DNA from: a bacterium
GTDB lineage: Bacteria; Bacillota; Bacilli; Lactobacillales; Streptococcaceae
Reading direction: 5' to 3'
NCBI GenBank assembly: GCA_905221125.1
Contig: CAJNBY010000020.1
Span: 1-27,784, forward strand
DNA: 27,784 nucleotides
Each line of letters begins with the position of its first letter. The stretch's first letter is position 1. Under the pieces are notes generated by a model, which was not told the origin of the DNA, ran no database searches, and saw only the letters and a list, made by a program, of their open reading frames with translations. A program made the position numbers and the translations under genes. Shown piece after piece: positions 1 to 8,952 of the stretch.

Positions 1-4
1 CATC

Positions 5-33
5 AAAAAAGAAAGGACGAAATTCGTCCTTTC
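5..33 (-). terminator. Hairpin terminator downstream of lepA
   Basis: An 11-base inverted repeat (11-21 with 23-33, core GAAAGGACG/CGTCCTTTC) is followed on the minus strand by six T residues (positions 10 to 5). It is a good Rho-independent terminator for leftward transcription from lepA, about 100 bases past the lepA stop. It is next to the ISL3-like end at 54-77, so it may belong to that element rather than to lepA. Confidence 0.7.
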
Positions 34-53
34 TCGATCTTAGCTTTTCTTCA

Positions 54-77
54 ACCCACTACAGTTGACAAAGAGCC
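54..77 (-). mobile_element. ISL3-like terminal inverted repeat (fragment)
   Basis: Read on the minus strand from 77 leftwards, the sequence begins GGCTCT and continues to TGTAGTGGGT. This matches the end found at 27705-27728 at 18 of 24 positions, including both of those blocks. I recognise this pattern as the terminal repeat of ISL3-family elements common in mitis-group streptococci. The element would extend leftwards out of the window. No transposase is visible in the 53 bases present, so this may be an isolated scar. The family name is from memory; the match between the two edges is seen directly. Confidence 0.5.
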
Positions 78-133
78 CTTTACTATTGATTCTTATATAA
101 ATTCCTATTAACAAGAAAAATAATTCTGATAAC

Positions 134-1957
134 TTACTCTTCATCCATGCTCAAGACGCTTAGGAAGGCTTCTTGTGGGACTTCTACTGATCCGATGGCT
201 TTCATGCGTTTCTTACCAGCTTTTTGTTTTTCAAGGAGTTTGCGTTTACGAGAAACGTCACCACCGTAACACTTGGCAAGTACGTTCTTACGAAGGGCCT
301 TGATATCAGTACGAGCCACAATCTTGTGTCCAATTGCTGCTTGAATTGGCACCTCAAATTGTTGACGAGGGATGATTTTCTTGAGCTTATCAACAATGAG
401 TTTCCCACGTTCGTAGGCAAAGTCCTTGTGAACGATAAAGCTGAGGGCATCCACCTTGTCTCCATTGAGAAGGATATCCATTTTCACCAGCTTAGATGGA
501 CGGTACTCTGACAATTCATAGTCAAAGCTTGCATAACCACGCGTTGAAGACTTAAGCTTATCAAAGAAGTCAAAGACGATTTCAGCAAGAGGAATTTGAT
601 AGATGACATTAACACGATTGTCATCAATATAGTCCATAGTCACAAAGTCCCCACGCTTGCGCTGAGCCAATTCCATTACTGCCCCGACAAACTCCTGCGG
701 TACCATGATTTGGGCTTTAACATAAGGCTCTTCAATGGTCGCAATCTTGGTTGGGTCTGGAAACTCTGATGGGTTAGACACATCCATAGACTCGCCGTCT
801 GTCAGATTGACTTTATAGATAACAGACGGAGCTGTCATGATGAGGTCAATATTGAACTCACGCTCTAAACGTTCTTGGATAACATCCATATGAAGAAGTC
901 CAAGGAATCCACAACGGAAACCAAATCCAAGTGCCTGAGATGTTTCTGGTTCAAACTGCAAACTGGCATCATTCAGTTGCAATTTTTCAAGGGCTTCACG
1001 TAGGTCATTGTACTTGTTTGACTCAATTGGATAAAGACCCGCAAAGACCATCGGGTTCATCTGCTTATAGCCATGTAATGGCTCTGCCGCAGGATTGGTT
1101 GCCAAGGTAACGGTATCACCCACACGAGTATCTTGAACCGTCTTAATAGAAGCTGCAATATAACCAACGTCACCAGTCGCAAGGAAATCACGACCAACTG
1201 CTTTGGGTGTGAAAATACCAACTTCTGTAACATCAAAGGTCTTGCCATTACTCATAAGCTGAATCTTATCACCAGGTTTAACAACTCCGTCCATGACACG
1301 AACTTGGAGGATAACCCCACGGTAAGCATCGTAAACAGAGTCAAAAATCAAGGCTTTAAGCGGCGCCGTCACATCACCTGTTGGCGCTGGCACTTTCTCT
1401 ACGATTTGCTCAAGGATTTCCTCGATACCGATACCAGCCTTGGCAGAGGCTAAGACTGCTTCGCTAGCATCCAAACCAATGACATCCTCAATCTCTGTAC
1501 GAACGCGCTCAGGATCTGCAGCTGGCAGGTCAATCTTGTTAATAACTGGCATGATTTCCAAATCATTGTCCAAGGCAAGATAAACATTGGCAAGGGTTTG
1601 AGCTTCAATCCCTTGGGCAGCATCGACCACCAAAATAGCACCCTCACAGGCAGCCAAGGAACGTGAAACTTCATAGGTAAAGTCTACGTGCCCAGGTGTG
1701 TCTATCAAGTGGAAAATATAAGTTTCCCCATCTTTAGCAGTATAATTCAGCTCGATGGCATTCAACTTAATGGTAATCCCACGTTCTCGCTCTAGATCCA
1801 TACTATCCAAAAGCTGGGCCTGCATTTCACGACTTGAAACCGTCTCTGTCTTTTCCAAAATGCGGTCTGCTAGAGTCGATTTCCCATGGTCAATATGGGC
1901 GATAATAGAGAAGTTACGGATCTTCTCCTGTCGTTTTTTCAATTCTTCTAAGTTCAT
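134..1957 (-). CDS. lepA: Elongation factor 4 (LepA), ribosomal back-translocase GTPase
   Basis: This is a 607-residue translational GTPase that acts on the ribosome in the cytoplasm. LepA/EF4 is known to remodel post-translocation ribosomes and to support ribosome assembly. The G1 loop (AHIDHGKS, residues 20-27), DTPGH (86-90) and NKID (140-143) are intact, followed by the EF-G-like domains and a basic C-terminal domain ending near [11 protein letters not shown]. The frame is open for 21 more codons upstream, but I place the start at the ATG at 1957: it has a strong AAGGAAGAG site just upstream, and [10 protein letters not shown] is the usual LepA N terminus. The gene follows the metallophosphatase but has its own near-consensus promoter in the gap. 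Confidence 0.97.
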   Translation of the reverse strand: MNLEELKKRQEKIRNFSIIAHIDHGKSTLADRILEKTETVSSREMQAQLLDSMDLERERGITIKLNAIELNYTAKDGETYIFHLIDTPGHVDFTYEVSRSLAACEGAILVVDAAQGIEAQTLANVYLALDNDLEIMPVINKIDLPAADPERVRTEIEDVIGLDASEAVLASAKAGIGIEEILEQIVEKVPAPTGDVTAPLKALIFDSVYDAYRGVILQVRVMDGVVKPGDKIQLMSNGKTFDVTEVGIFTPKAVGRDFLATGDVGYIAASIKTVQDTRVGDTVTLATNPAAEPLHGYKQMNPMVFAGLYPIESNKYNDLREALEKLQLNDASLQFEPETSQALGFGFRCGFLGLLHMDVIQERLEREFNIDLIMTAPSVIYKVNLTDGESMDVSNPSEFPDPTKIATIEEPYVKAQIMVPQEFVGAVMELAQRKRGDFVTMDYIDDNRVNVIYQIPLAEIVFDFFDKLKSSTRGYASFDYELSEYRPSKLVKMDILLNGDKVDALSFIVHKDFAYERGKLIVDKLKKIIPRQQFEVPIQAAIGHKIVARTDIKALRKNVLAKCYGGDVSRKRKLLEKQKAGKKRMKAIGSVEVPQEAFLSVLSMDEE

Positions 1958-1985
1958 GATTCTCTTCCTTTCAGGGTATTTATTT

Positions 1986-2014
1986 ATTATAAATTGTTTT
2001 TGATATTTTGACAA
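1986..2014 (-). promoter_or_regulatory. lepA promoter
   Basis: On the minus strand there is TTGTCA (2014-2009), a 17-base spacer and TATAAT (1991-1986), which is close to the sigma-70/SigA consensus. It is 29 bases upstream of the lepA start codon. It is flanked by an 8-base perfect inverted repeat (1972-1979 and 2019-2026, CAGGGTAT/ATACCCTG). Confidence 0.75.
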
Positions 2015-2035
2015 GACCATACCCTGCTAGGAGTA

Positions 2036-2764
2036 CTAATCTTCAGCGACAAAGCCGTCATTTTCGATAAAGTGATGTTCTGTCATTCCTTGGTCAGTAA
2101 AGACAATCCCATGAAGGACACCACCATAAACAGCTCCTCCGTCCATTCCAATCTTGCCATCTTCTGTCATCCAAAGTTCAGCAGTACCACGCTCTTGCTT
2201 CAACAAACCATAAACCGGTGTATGACCAAAGACAATAGTTTTCCCAGTATGATTTTCGGCTTCGTGGAATGGTTTTCTAAGCCAGACCTTTTTATAATCT
2301 GTGGTTTCATGCCAGTCGTCTAAGGTCAAATCAATACCTGCGTGCACAAAGATATACTTATCTGTCTCTACCACAAAAGGCATTTGACGAATAAATTCTA
2401 CCAAATCTGTCGCTTCAGTAGCAACCCGCTTGGCATCTTCTACTCCATCAACTGGCGCATCCAAGAGACGACCTAGAATAGAGTTAATGGTTGTATCTCC
2501 ACCATTGCGACGATAGTGGTCATAGCTTTCTTCTGGATCATCGAGCCAAGTCAAAAACATATACTCGTGGTTTCCTGACAAACAGATAGCCCCTTGATTG
2601 TCCACTAAATCCTTAACCATTTCAAGAACACGGCGACTATCTTCACCGCGGTCAATCAAATCCCCTAGAAAAAGCAACTGGGTCTGACCATCCCATGTTT
2701 TGAGAAGGTCTTCCAGCATACCTGCTTTTCCGTGAACATCTCCAATTACATAATAGTCTGTCAT
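2036..2764 (-). CDS. Metallophosphoesterase (serine/threonine protein phosphatase / Ap4A hydrolase-like)
   Basis: This 242-residue cytoplasmic calcineurin-like phosphoesterase has the dinuclear-metal motifs GDVHG (8-12), GDLIDRG (34-40) and GNHE (64-67), and later VHAGID and FGHTPVYG. That set defines the PPP/ApaH/PrpE branch. Known members hydrolyse phosphoproteins or diadenosine tetraphosphate, and the sequence alone does not decide between these. The start ATG lies 1 base past the recN stop codon, with a GGGAGAA site inside the recN end, so translation is probably coupled to recN. It is the last gene of the xseA-recN operon before lepA. Confidence 0.88.
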   Translation of the reverse strand: MTDYYVIGDVHGKAGMLEDLLKTWDGQTQLLFLGDLIDRGEDSRRVLEMVKDLVDNQGAICLSGNHEYMFLTWLDDPEESYDHYRRNGGDTTINSILGRLLDAPVDGVEDAKRVATEATDLVEFIRQMPFVVETDKYIFVHAGIDLTLDDWHETTDYKKVWLRKPFHEAENHTGKTIVFGHTPVYGLLKQERGTAELWMTEDGKIGMDGGAVYGGVLHGIVFTDQGMTEHHFIENDGFVAED

Positions 2765-2765
2765 C

Positions 2766-4433
2766 TTATTTCTCCCTGTTTCTCAACAATTCTCTGGCTT
2801 GCGTCAGGGCTGCTTCCGTCACATCATCACCTGCCAACATCTTGGCAACTTCCTCCACTCGCTCTTCAACCGTCAAAAGACGAACAGTCGAAACCGTTGA
2901 ATGCTCATTGCTAATCTTCTCAATAAAGAATTGATAATCTGCAATCGCAATCACCTGTGGCAAATGGGAAATAGCCAGAACCTGACCATGCTGGCCAATC
3001 TTGTGAATCTTCTGCGCAATAGCCTGAGCTACACGACCTGAAACTCCCGTATCCACTTCATCAAAGACAATGCTGGTCTTGCCTTCTTTACGTGAAAAGG
3101 CAGACTTGATAGCTAGCATGAGACGAGATAATTCCCCACCAGACGCAACCTTGACCAAGGGTTTAAAGTCTTCGCCAGGGTTGGTTGAAATGTAAAACTC
3201 GACCGTTTCATTGCCCTCACGGCTGAATTTACCCTTGCTAAAACGAACCTGAAACTGGGCTTTTTCCATATAAAGGTCTTGCAGTTCTTGTTTAATCTCA
3301 GCTTCCAGCTGCTGAGCCAAATCATGACGAGCAGATGCAAGCTGACCTGCCAAATCGACAAGATTGACTTCCAATTTCTTAAGCTCTGCTTCCATGTCCT
3401 CAGACGAAAGATTATTGCCTGTCAAGAGATTGTATTCTTCTGTAATCTTAGCAAAATAAAGCAAGACATCGTCTACAGTTCCACCATACTTACGGGTAAT
3501 AGTATGAAGGAGATCCAAACGATTCTCAACCTGCATGAGACGATTGCCATCAAAATCAAGGTCCTCAATAATAGCTTCCAAACGCTTGCTAATATCCTCT
3601 AAGACATAGTAGGTCTCAGACAGAGAACTTGAAATTTCACGGTAGTCAGGGTCATACTCTTCAACACTTTCCATATCATTCATGGCCGAACGAACATTGG
3701 CCAGACTCGAGAACTCTTCATTGTCCAACATGCTGTAGGCATTGGTCAGTGTATCCGCAATATTTTTATGGTTGAGGAGTTTATCTCGCTCTTGGTTGAG
3801 AGCCAGGTCTTCTCCAGCCTGCAAGTTTGCTGCCTCAATCTCTGCCATTTGAAATTCCAACATTTCAATACGAGCCTTGTGTTCCTGTTGGTTTTTCTTG
3901 ACTTCCAGAACCTGCTTGCGCATTTTTCGATAGGAATCAAAACTCGTTTGATAGGTTTCTTTTAAGTCCCAAAAAGCTGCATCGCCAAATTCATCCAACA
4001 TCTGGATGTGCAGTTGAGGACGCATTAACTCCTCTTGGTCATGCTGACCATGAATATCCACCAGATGTTGCCCGATAGCACGTAAAACAGACAGATTGAC
4101 CATCTGACCATTCACACGGCTAATACTACGGCCGTTTTGCAGAATTTCCCGACGGATGATAATCTCATCACCCAATTCCAAACCTTGCTCATCGAAAATT
4201 TCCTGCAAAAGACGACTATTCTCAATTGAGAAAAGTCCCTCAATCTCTGCCTTTGGTGCACCATGACGAATAACATCTGTCGTCGCACGAGCTCCTAACA
4301 TCATATTCATGGCATCAATGATAATCGACTTCCCTGCACCCGTTTCACCAGTCAGGACAGTCATTCCCTTTTCAAAATTGAGGGAAATAGCCTCAATAAT
4401 GGCAAAGTTTTTTATCGAAATTTCAAGTAACAT
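2766..4433 (-). CDS. recN: DNA repair protein RecN
   Basis: This 555-residue SMC-like ATPase takes part in double-strand break repair and recombination at DNA ends. The Walker A motif is GETGAGKS (29-36) and the Walker B is VFDEVD (about 456-461), with an ABC signature ASGGELSRL near residues 430-440. The middle is a long acidic coiled-coil region (about 150-390). The length is normal for RecN. It starts 6 bases after the argR-type gene stops, and regulator-recN adjacency is a conserved arrangement in Firmicutes. No promoter is seen in the 6-base gap, so it depends on the upstream operon. Confidence 0.97.
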   Translation of the reverse strand: MLLEISIKNFAIIEAISLNFEKGMTVLTGETGAGKSIIIDAMNMMLGARATTDVIRHGAPKAEIEGLFSIENSRLLQEIFDEQGLELGDEIIIRREILQNGRSISRVNGQMVNLSVLRAIGQHLVDIHGQHDQEELMRPQLHIQMLDEFGDAAFWDLKETYQTSFDSYRKMRKQVLEVKKNQQEHKARIEMLEFQMAEIEAANLQAGEDLALNQERDKLLNHKNIADTLTNAYSMLDNEEFSSLANVRSAMNDMESVEEYDPDYREISSSLSETYYVLEDISKRLEAIIEDLDFDGNRLMQVENRLDLLHTITRKYGGTVDDVLLYFAKITEEYNLLTGNNLSSEDMEAELKKLEVNLVDLAGQLASARHDLAQQLEAEIKQELQDLYMEKAQFQVRFSKGKFSREGNETVEFYISTNPGEDFKPLVKVASGGELSRLMLAIKSAFSRKEGKTSIVFDEVDTGVSGRVAQAIAQKIHKIGQHGQVLAISHLPQVIAIADYQFFIEKISNEHSTVSTVRLLTVEERVEEVAKMLAGDDVTEAALTQARELLRNREK

Positions 4434-4439
4434 ATAGAC

Positions 4440-4871
4440 CTACCAATTTTTTACTTGTTCAAAGATTTCCTCAGCTAGCTTTTCACTTCTGGCAATGACT
4501 AAAATCGAGCTATCATCAGCTAAACAGCTGAAAATCTTATCCGCAAAAGTCTCGGTTAACTGAGCTTTTACAAAAGCTGTATTTCCTGGGATAACTTGGA
4601 GATTGATCATCTTATCCATCAATTCTGCCGATTCGATATTGTCTTCAGCTAGTTGCAAACTTTTTACGATTGATTTTGGCAATTCATAGACATAAGTATT
4701 GTCTCTTAAAGGAATTTTGACAATACCTAACTCTTTGATATCTCGCGATACCGTCGCTTGAGTGGCAGTGATACCAGCCTCTTTCAAATGTTCTACAATT
4801 TCTTCTTGCGTGCCGATTTGATAATCTGTCACAAATCGTCTAATTTTTTCAAGTCTCTCTTTTTTATTCAT
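4440..4871 (-). CDS. argR: ArgR-family transcriptional regulator (ArgR1 type, next to recN)
   Basis: This 143-residue winged-helix arginine repressor controls arginine uptake and metabolism genes. The N-terminal domain contains the ArgR recognition helix TQATVSRDIKELG (about 37-50). The C-terminal domain should form trimers/hexamers and bind arginine. There the usual G-T-I-A-G-D-D-T signature reads SCLADDSSI, so the first Gly and the Gly before DD are missing, which suggests altered arginine binding. Its start overlaps the tlyA stop by 8 bases. It resembles pneumococcal ArgR1, known to work with AhrC; an AhrC-type gene is present at 27168. The family is certain, and the subtype is inferred from location and sequence memory. 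Confidence 0.92.
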   Translation of the reverse strand: MNKKERLEKIRRFVTDYQIGTQEEIVEHLKEAGITATQATVSRDIKELGIVKIPLRDNTYVYELPKSIVKSLQLAEDNIESAELMDKMINLQVIPGNTAFVKAQLTETFADKIFSCLADDSSILVIARSEKLAEEIFEQVKNW

Positions 4872-5679
4872 TTTTAAATTGACTATGCGCCCTCTCTACT
4901 ACTTCTTCAATATCAGCAAGAACCTGATTGCTTGCTGACTCTTCTTTTTTCAAATACGCTAAAAATTCAATATTGCCATGTCCACCTTGGATAGGAGAAA
5001 AGTTCAAACCAAGGACTGAAAAGCCTTCCTCTACTGCCATAGCTGTGACAGATTCAAGAACATTCTGATGCACCTTAGCATCTCGAATAATCCCATTTTT
5101 TCCAATCTGCTCACGTCCTGCCTCAAACTGGGGCTTAACTAGAGCCACAACCTGACCTTGATCAGCCAAGACACGGTGCAAGGCAGGAAGAATCAGACTG
5201 AGGGAAATGAAACTCACATCAATACTAGCAAAGCTCGGTTCTTTTTCAAAGTCAGTCTTTTCAGCATAGCGGAAATTAAACTGCTCCATACTGACAACTC
5301 GCGAGTCTTGGCGTAATTTCCAAGCCAACTGATTGGTACCGACATCGACTGCAAAGACTAACTCAGCACCATTTTGCAACATGACGTCGGTAAAGCCCCC
5401 GGTAGAGGCACCGATATCAATCGTTGTCGCCCCGTCCACTGACAAATCAAAGACCTGCAAGGCTTTTTCCAATTTCAAGCCACCACGGCTGACATACTTG
5501 AGCTTCTCCCCCTTGAGTTTTAGCTCGGTGTCGTCTGGGATTTTCTCTCCTGGTTTATCAAACCGTTCTCCATTCAGGACTGCTACTACTAGACCAGCCA
5601 TGACACCGCGCTTGGCCTGTTCTCGCGTTTCAAACAAGCCCTGTTTATAAGCTAGTACATCCACTCTTTCCTTAGCCAT
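4864..5679 (-). CDS. tlyA: TlyA family rRNA (cytidine-2'-O)-methyltransferase (hemolysin A family)
   Basis: This 271-residue protein has an N-terminal S4 RNA-binding domain (about 1-65, with RVDVLAYKQGL and SRGGLKLEKAL) and an FtsJ/RrmJ-type methyltransferase domain with the SAM motif DIGASTGGFT (88-97). A later LVKPQFEAG motif supplies the catalytic Lys region. Characterised TlyA proteins methylate 16S/23S rRNA. The hemolysin name is historical, and haemolytic activity should not be assumed. The start overlaps the ispA stop by 8 bases, showing tight translational coupling. The tlyA-argR-recN order is conserved in many Firmicutes. Confidence 0.93.
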   Translation of the reverse strand: MAKERVDVLAYKQGLFETREQAKRGVMAGLVVAVLNGERFDKPGEKIPDDTELKLKGEKLKYVSRGGLKLEKALQVFDLSVDGATTIDIGASTGGFTDVMLQNGAELVFAVDVGTNQLAWKLRQDSRVVSMEQFNFRYAEKTDFEKEPSFASIDVSFISLSLILPALHRVLADQGQVVALVKPQFEAGREQIGKNGIIRDAKVHQNVLESVTAMAVEEGFSVLGLNFSPIQGGHGNIEFLAYLKKEESASNQVLADIEEVVERAHSQFKNE

Positions 5680-6547
5680 TGATTCTCAAACTTTCTACTA
5701 CACTTACAATCGATTCTGTTTCAAAGGGAACCTGCTGGGCAATTTCTTCCAATTTTGCATTAGCTTGATCCAGAGTTTGGTTACAAAAGGCAACAGCCTC
5801 TTCCAAGCCCAACAAGGCAGGGTAGGTTGACTTTTCTGCCTGCAAGTCCTTTTGCGGTGTCTTGCCGATTTCCTCAAAACTAGCTGTCACATCCAGTACG
5901 TCATCTCGAACTTGAAAAGCAAGCCCTATTAATTCGCCAACAGTTTTCAGTTTTGCTTGTATTTCAGGAGCCAATTCAGCTATAATAGCAGCTGCCTGGA
6001 AGGGATAGGCTAGTAGTTTCCCAGTCTTATTGGCATGAATGGCCTGGAGTTCTTCCAAAGACAAATGCTGGTGTTCGCCTTCCATGTCCAAAACCTGCCC
6101 TGCTACCATTCCTAGACTACCTGAAGCAAGCGATAAATTGGCAATCAGGTCCACCTTGATCTGACTTGGCAAATCTGCCTGCGCAATCAAGGCGTAAGGA
6201 TCTAGGAACAAGGCATCTCCAGCCAAAATAGCCATTGCTTCGCCAAATTTCTTATGATTGGTCAAGCGTCCCCGACGATAATCATCATCATCCATGGCAG
6301 GAAGATCATCGTGAATCAAGCTCCCTGTATGAATCATTTCCAAGGCCGCAGCTACCTGCGCGTGAGCAGGTTTGATGGCAACTTGTAAGGCTTCCAAAAC
6401 TTCTAACAAGAGAAATGGCCGAATACGCTTGCCACCAGCATGAATGGAATAGAGAACAGACTCTCTCAAACTAGAGGCAAACTGCTGGTCTCCATAAAAA
6501 TCTTCCAATGCCGACTCGACAAGAGCTAATTTTTCTTGTTTCTTCAT
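5672..6547 (-). CDS. ispA: Polyprenyl (farnesyl) diphosphate synthase
   Basis: This 291-residue trans-prenyltransferase condenses IPP with allylic diphosphates, feeding undecaprenyl phosphate and other isoprenoids. The first aspartate-rich motif DDLPAMD (80-86) is followed by DDYRRGR, and the second is DDVLD (215-219), preceded by FQVR. The GGKRIRP substrate motif is at 38-44. This pattern fits the short-chain (C15) subfamily, although chain length is not proved by sequence. It overlaps xseB by 4 bases and tlyA by 8. The xseB-ispA pair is conserved across many bacteria. Confidence 0.95.
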   Translation of the reverse strand: MKKQEKLALVESALEDFYGDQQFASSLRESVLYSIHAGGKRIRPFLLLEVLEALQVAIKPAHAQVAAALEMIHTGSLIHDDLPAMDDDDYRRGRLTNHKKFGEAMAILAGDALFLDPYALIAQADLPSQIKVDLIANLSLASGSLGMVAGQVLDMEGEHQHLSLEELQAIHANKTGKLLAYPFQAAAIIAELAPEIQAKLKTVGELIGLAFQVRDDVLDVTASFEEIGKTPQKDLQAEKSTYPALLGLEEAVAFCNQTLDQANAKLEEIAQQVPFETESIVSVVESLRING

Positions 6548-6756
6548 TCAAAATCACTTTCTGTTCCATCTTCTTGCATGACCTTGACCAAGGTCTTTTC
6601 AGCCTTGTCCAGCGTAGCTTGGAGCTCTTTTGACAAGACCATGCCCTTTTGAAAGGCCGCAATCGCATCTTCTAGAGCTATTTCACCATTTTCCAAACTT
6701 TGGACAATAGTCTCCAATTCTGCTAGATTTTCCTCAAATTTCTTTTGTTTTGACAT
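6544..6756 (-). CDS. xseB: Exodeoxyribonuclease VII small subunit
   Basis: This 70-residue helical protein is the normal length for XseB. It has the family pattern [16 protein letters not shown] followed by a [16 protein letters not shown] segment. XseB subunits bind the C-terminal helices of XseA to form exonuclease VII, which degrades single-stranded DNA from both ends. The start codon lies within the last 23 bases of xseA in another frame, so the two subunits are made by coupled translation, which suits a complex with many small subunits per large one. Confidence 0.96.
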   Translation of the reverse strand: MSKQKKFEENLAELETIVQSLENGEIALEDAIAAFQKGMVLSKELQATLDKAEKTLVKVMQEDGTESDFE

Positions 6757-8074
6757 CTTTAACCTCTAATTCTACTTGACCATCTCGCATCAAAAGCGTC
6801 ACTTGGTCTTTTTTCTTCAAATTTTTAACCGAATCGATGACTGACTCTTCTTTTTTGACAATAGCATAGCCACGCGCCACGATTCGACTGGTATCCAACA
6901 TCAGCAAGGCTTCTGAAAGTCGCTTCACTTCAGCAACCTTGGCATCATAAACCAGCGCCATTTGGCTACGGAGGAGCTTGTCCAACTGAGCAAGCCGGTC
7001 CTGATAGCGTTGGATTTTGGTAACAGGTGATAATTGTACCAATTGATGTGTTATTGCTTGGACTAGCTGTTTGTTATCGGAAATCTGTGTACGCAAACTT
7101 TGTTTTAATCGCAGTTGCAATTGGTCCAAGCGTTGCAAATAGCCATCATACAAACGCTCTGGCTGTCTAAAGATAACGGACTGACTGCATTTTTTTAAAG
7201 TTTCTTGTTTCTTAGCTAGGACATTTCGGACTGCTGTTGCCATCCGTTTTTCTTGATTTTGCAAATGAGCTAATAGATCCAACTTGGTCACAGGTGTTGC
7301 CAGTTCAGCCGCTGCTGTCGGCGTCGCAGCCCGTCTATCTGCCACAAAATCCGCCAAGGTCACATCTGTCTCATGCCCCACACTAGAAATAACTGGCAAA
7401 CGAGATTCAAAAATAGCCCGTACCACCATTTCTTCGTTAAAGGCCCAGAGATCCTCGATGGAACCACCACCACGACCAATAATCAGCAAGTCCAAATCGT
7501 CCCGTTCATTAGCACGCGCAATATTTCGAGCAATTTCCTCCGCAGAACCCTCACCTTGCACCTTGGTCGGATAGAGAAGAATGTCCACACCTGGAAAGCG
7601 CCTGCTGACGGTCGTGATAATATCTCGAATAACGGCCCCACTGCGGCTAGTCACTACACCAATTCTCTTAGAAAATTGGGGCAGAGGTTGCTTGAATCGT
7701 TCTTGAAACAGACCTTCTTCCGCCAATTTTTTCTTGAGTTGTTCAAACTGAATCGCAAGCGCCCCAACCCCATCAGGCTCAGCCTTTTCAATGATAATGG
7801 AGTAGCTACCACTCGGCTCATAAACCTGCACGCGACCAATTACATTGATCTTCATTCCTTCTTCCAGGTCAAAGCCTAATTTCTGATAAATCCCAGACCA
7901 GATGGTCGCTTGAATAACTGCATGGTCATCCTTCAGGGAAAAATATTGGTGAGTAGGTCGTTTACGAAAGTTGGAAACTTGACCAGTTAAATAGACCCGT
8001 TCCAAGTAAGGGTCTTTATCGAATTTCATTTTCAGATACTTGGTCAAAGTTGTTACCGATAAATACTTTTCCAT
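6734..8074 (-). CDS. xseA: Exodeoxyribonuclease VII large subunit
   Basis: This 446-residue catalytic subunit of exonuclease VII has an N-terminal OB-fold domain (about 1-100, [12 protein letters not shown]), a catalytic core with [14 protein letters not shown] and [16 protein letters not shown] (200-215), and a long coiled-coil C-terminal half that binds XseB. The frame is open from a GTG at 8080 (two codons earlier). I prefer the ATG at 8074 because [10 protein letters not shown] is the usual streptococcal N terminus. The case is not decisive: AGGTGG sits very close to the ATG, and AAGGA is about 12 bases before the GTG. It is the first gene of an eight-gene run towards lepA. Confidence 0.95.
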   Translation of the reverse strand: MEKYLSVTTLTKYLKMKFDKDPYLERVYLTGQVSNFRKRPTHQYFSLKDDHAVIQATIWSGIYQKLGFDLEEGMKINVIGRVQVYEPSGSYSIIIEKAEPDGVGALAIQFEQLKKKLAEEGLFQERFKQPLPQFSKRIGVVTSRSGAVIRDIITTVSRRFPGVDILLYPTKVQGEGSAEEIARNIARANERDDLDLLIIGRGGGSIEDLWAFNEEMVVRAIFESRLPVISSVGHETDVTLADFVADRRAATPTAAAELATPVTKLDLLAHLQNQEKRMATAVRNVLAKKQETLKKCSQSVIFRQPERLYDGYLQRLDQLQLRLKQSLRTQISDNKQLVQAITHQLVQLSPVTKIQRYQDRLAQLDKLLRSQMALVYDAKVAEVKRLSEALLMLDTSRIVARGYAIVKKEESVIDSVKNLKKKDQVTLLMRDGQVELEVKDVKTKEI

Positions 8075-8114
8075 CTCCACCTACTACTCATTTCCTTGCT
8101 CTTTCATGGGTATT

Positions 8115-8123
8115 ATTATACCA
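8115..8123 (-). promoter_or_regulatory. Extended -10 promoter for the xseA operon
   Basis: On the minus strand, TGGTATAAT lies about 40 bases upstream of the xseA start. The -35 slot (8138-8143, GAGATT) is poor, so the TGn extension probably compensates. The site is downstream of the udk terminator (8171-8193), so the operon from xseA onward has its own transcription start. Confidence 0.65.
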
Positions 8124-8170
8124 AAAATATGCCTAAAAATCTCCATTTATGTACCATTATGAGGGAAAAA

Positions 8171-8193
8171 TAAAAAAAAGAGGCAAAGCCTCC
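8171..8193 (-). terminator. udk terminator
   Basis: On the minus strand a GGAGGC-TTT-GCCTC hairpin is followed by eight T residues, beginning 9 bases after the udk stop. It is a compact Rho-independent terminator separating udk from the xseA operon. Confidence 0.8.
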
Positions 8194-8201
8194 ACATCTG
8201 A

Positions 8202-8840
8202 TTATTTGCTGTTTCGAGCTTCTTCCAAAATCTTTTCAATCTTGGTCGTCAAAAGGTCGATAGCAACGGTATTGCTAACCCCTTCAGGAATAACGATATC
8301 AGCATAACGCTTGGTTGGCTCGATAAACTGGTGGTACATAGGTTTAACCACACCTAAATACTGGTCAATGACGCTATCAAGGCTACGGCCACGTTCTTCC
8401 ATATCACGCTTGATACGACGAATAATGCGCACATCATCATCCGTATCCACAAAAATCTTGATATCCATCAAATCGCGCAGGCGCTTGTCCTCCAAGACCA
8501 AAATTCCCTCAACGATAAAGACATCTTGAGGCTCCTGACGATAGGTCTTGCTACTTCGTGTATGCTCTGTATAGTCATAAGTCGGAATGTCCACCGGACG
8601 CCCTGCCAACAATTCCTTAATCTGCTCGATCATCAAGTCTGTATCAAAAGCAAAAGGATGGTCATAGTTGGTTTTGACACGCTCTTCAAAGGTCAAGTGA
8701 GACTGATCCTTGTAGTATGAATCGTGCTCAATCATGGAAATCTTTTCATCAGGGAAATGCGATAAAATGGCTCTTGAAACACTGGTCTTACCCCCACCAG
8801 AACCACCTGTCACTCCGATAATGATTGGTCTATTTTGCAT
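8202..8840 (-). CDS. udk: Uridine kinase
   Basis: This 212-residue nucleoside kinase phosphorylates uridine and cytidine in pyrimidine salvage, using ATP or GTP. The P-loop GGSGGGKTS is at 12-20, followed by DSYYKDQ, the NYDHPFAFD substrate region, YDYTEHTRS and the IVEGIL segment typical of the family. The length is normal. The start ATG follows a GGAGGATAGC ribosome site. It is downstream of truB with a 112-base gap that contains a likely promoter, and it ends at a terminator, so it can be transcribed alone. Confidence 0.96.
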   Translation of the reverse strand: MQNRPIIIGVTGGSGGGKTSVSRAILSHFPDEKISMIEHDSYYKDQSHLTFEERVKTNYDHPFAFDTDLMIEQIKELLAGRPVDIPTYDYTEHTRSSKTYRQEPQDVFIVEGILVLEDKRLRDLMDIKIFVDTDDDVRIIRRIKRDMEERGRSLDSVIDQYLGVVKPMYHQFIEPTKRYADIVIPEGVSNTVAIDLLTTKIEKILEEARNSK

Positions 8841-8869
8841 GCTATCCTCCGTTTTTTTATCCGTTGTCT

Positions 8870-8878
8870 ATTCTATCA
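8870..8878 (-). promoter_or_regulatory. Extended -10 promoter for udk
   Basis: TGATAGAAT on the minus strand lies 30 bases upstream of the udk start. No convincing -35 is present at 17 bases. A further TATAAT (8952-8947) at the truB stop is an alternative without the TG extension. No terminator is seen between truB and udk, so read-through is also possible. Confidence 0.5.
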
Positions 8879-8952
8879 CATTTTTTGCAAAATTTATAGT
8901 CTAGTTTTGGATAGTCTAGGGGAAGAATTCAAATCCCTACACTCTAATTATA

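Noticed and set aside
7373..7879. A 168-codon frame antisense to xseA
   Set aside because: It lies wholly opposite a strongly conserved gene, has no ribosome site, and its product has no recognisable features.
8084..8107. A possible 7-codon leader peptide (MKEQGNE) before xseA
   Set aside because: It has no ribosome site and no codon run or attenuator hairpin that would give it a regulatory sense.
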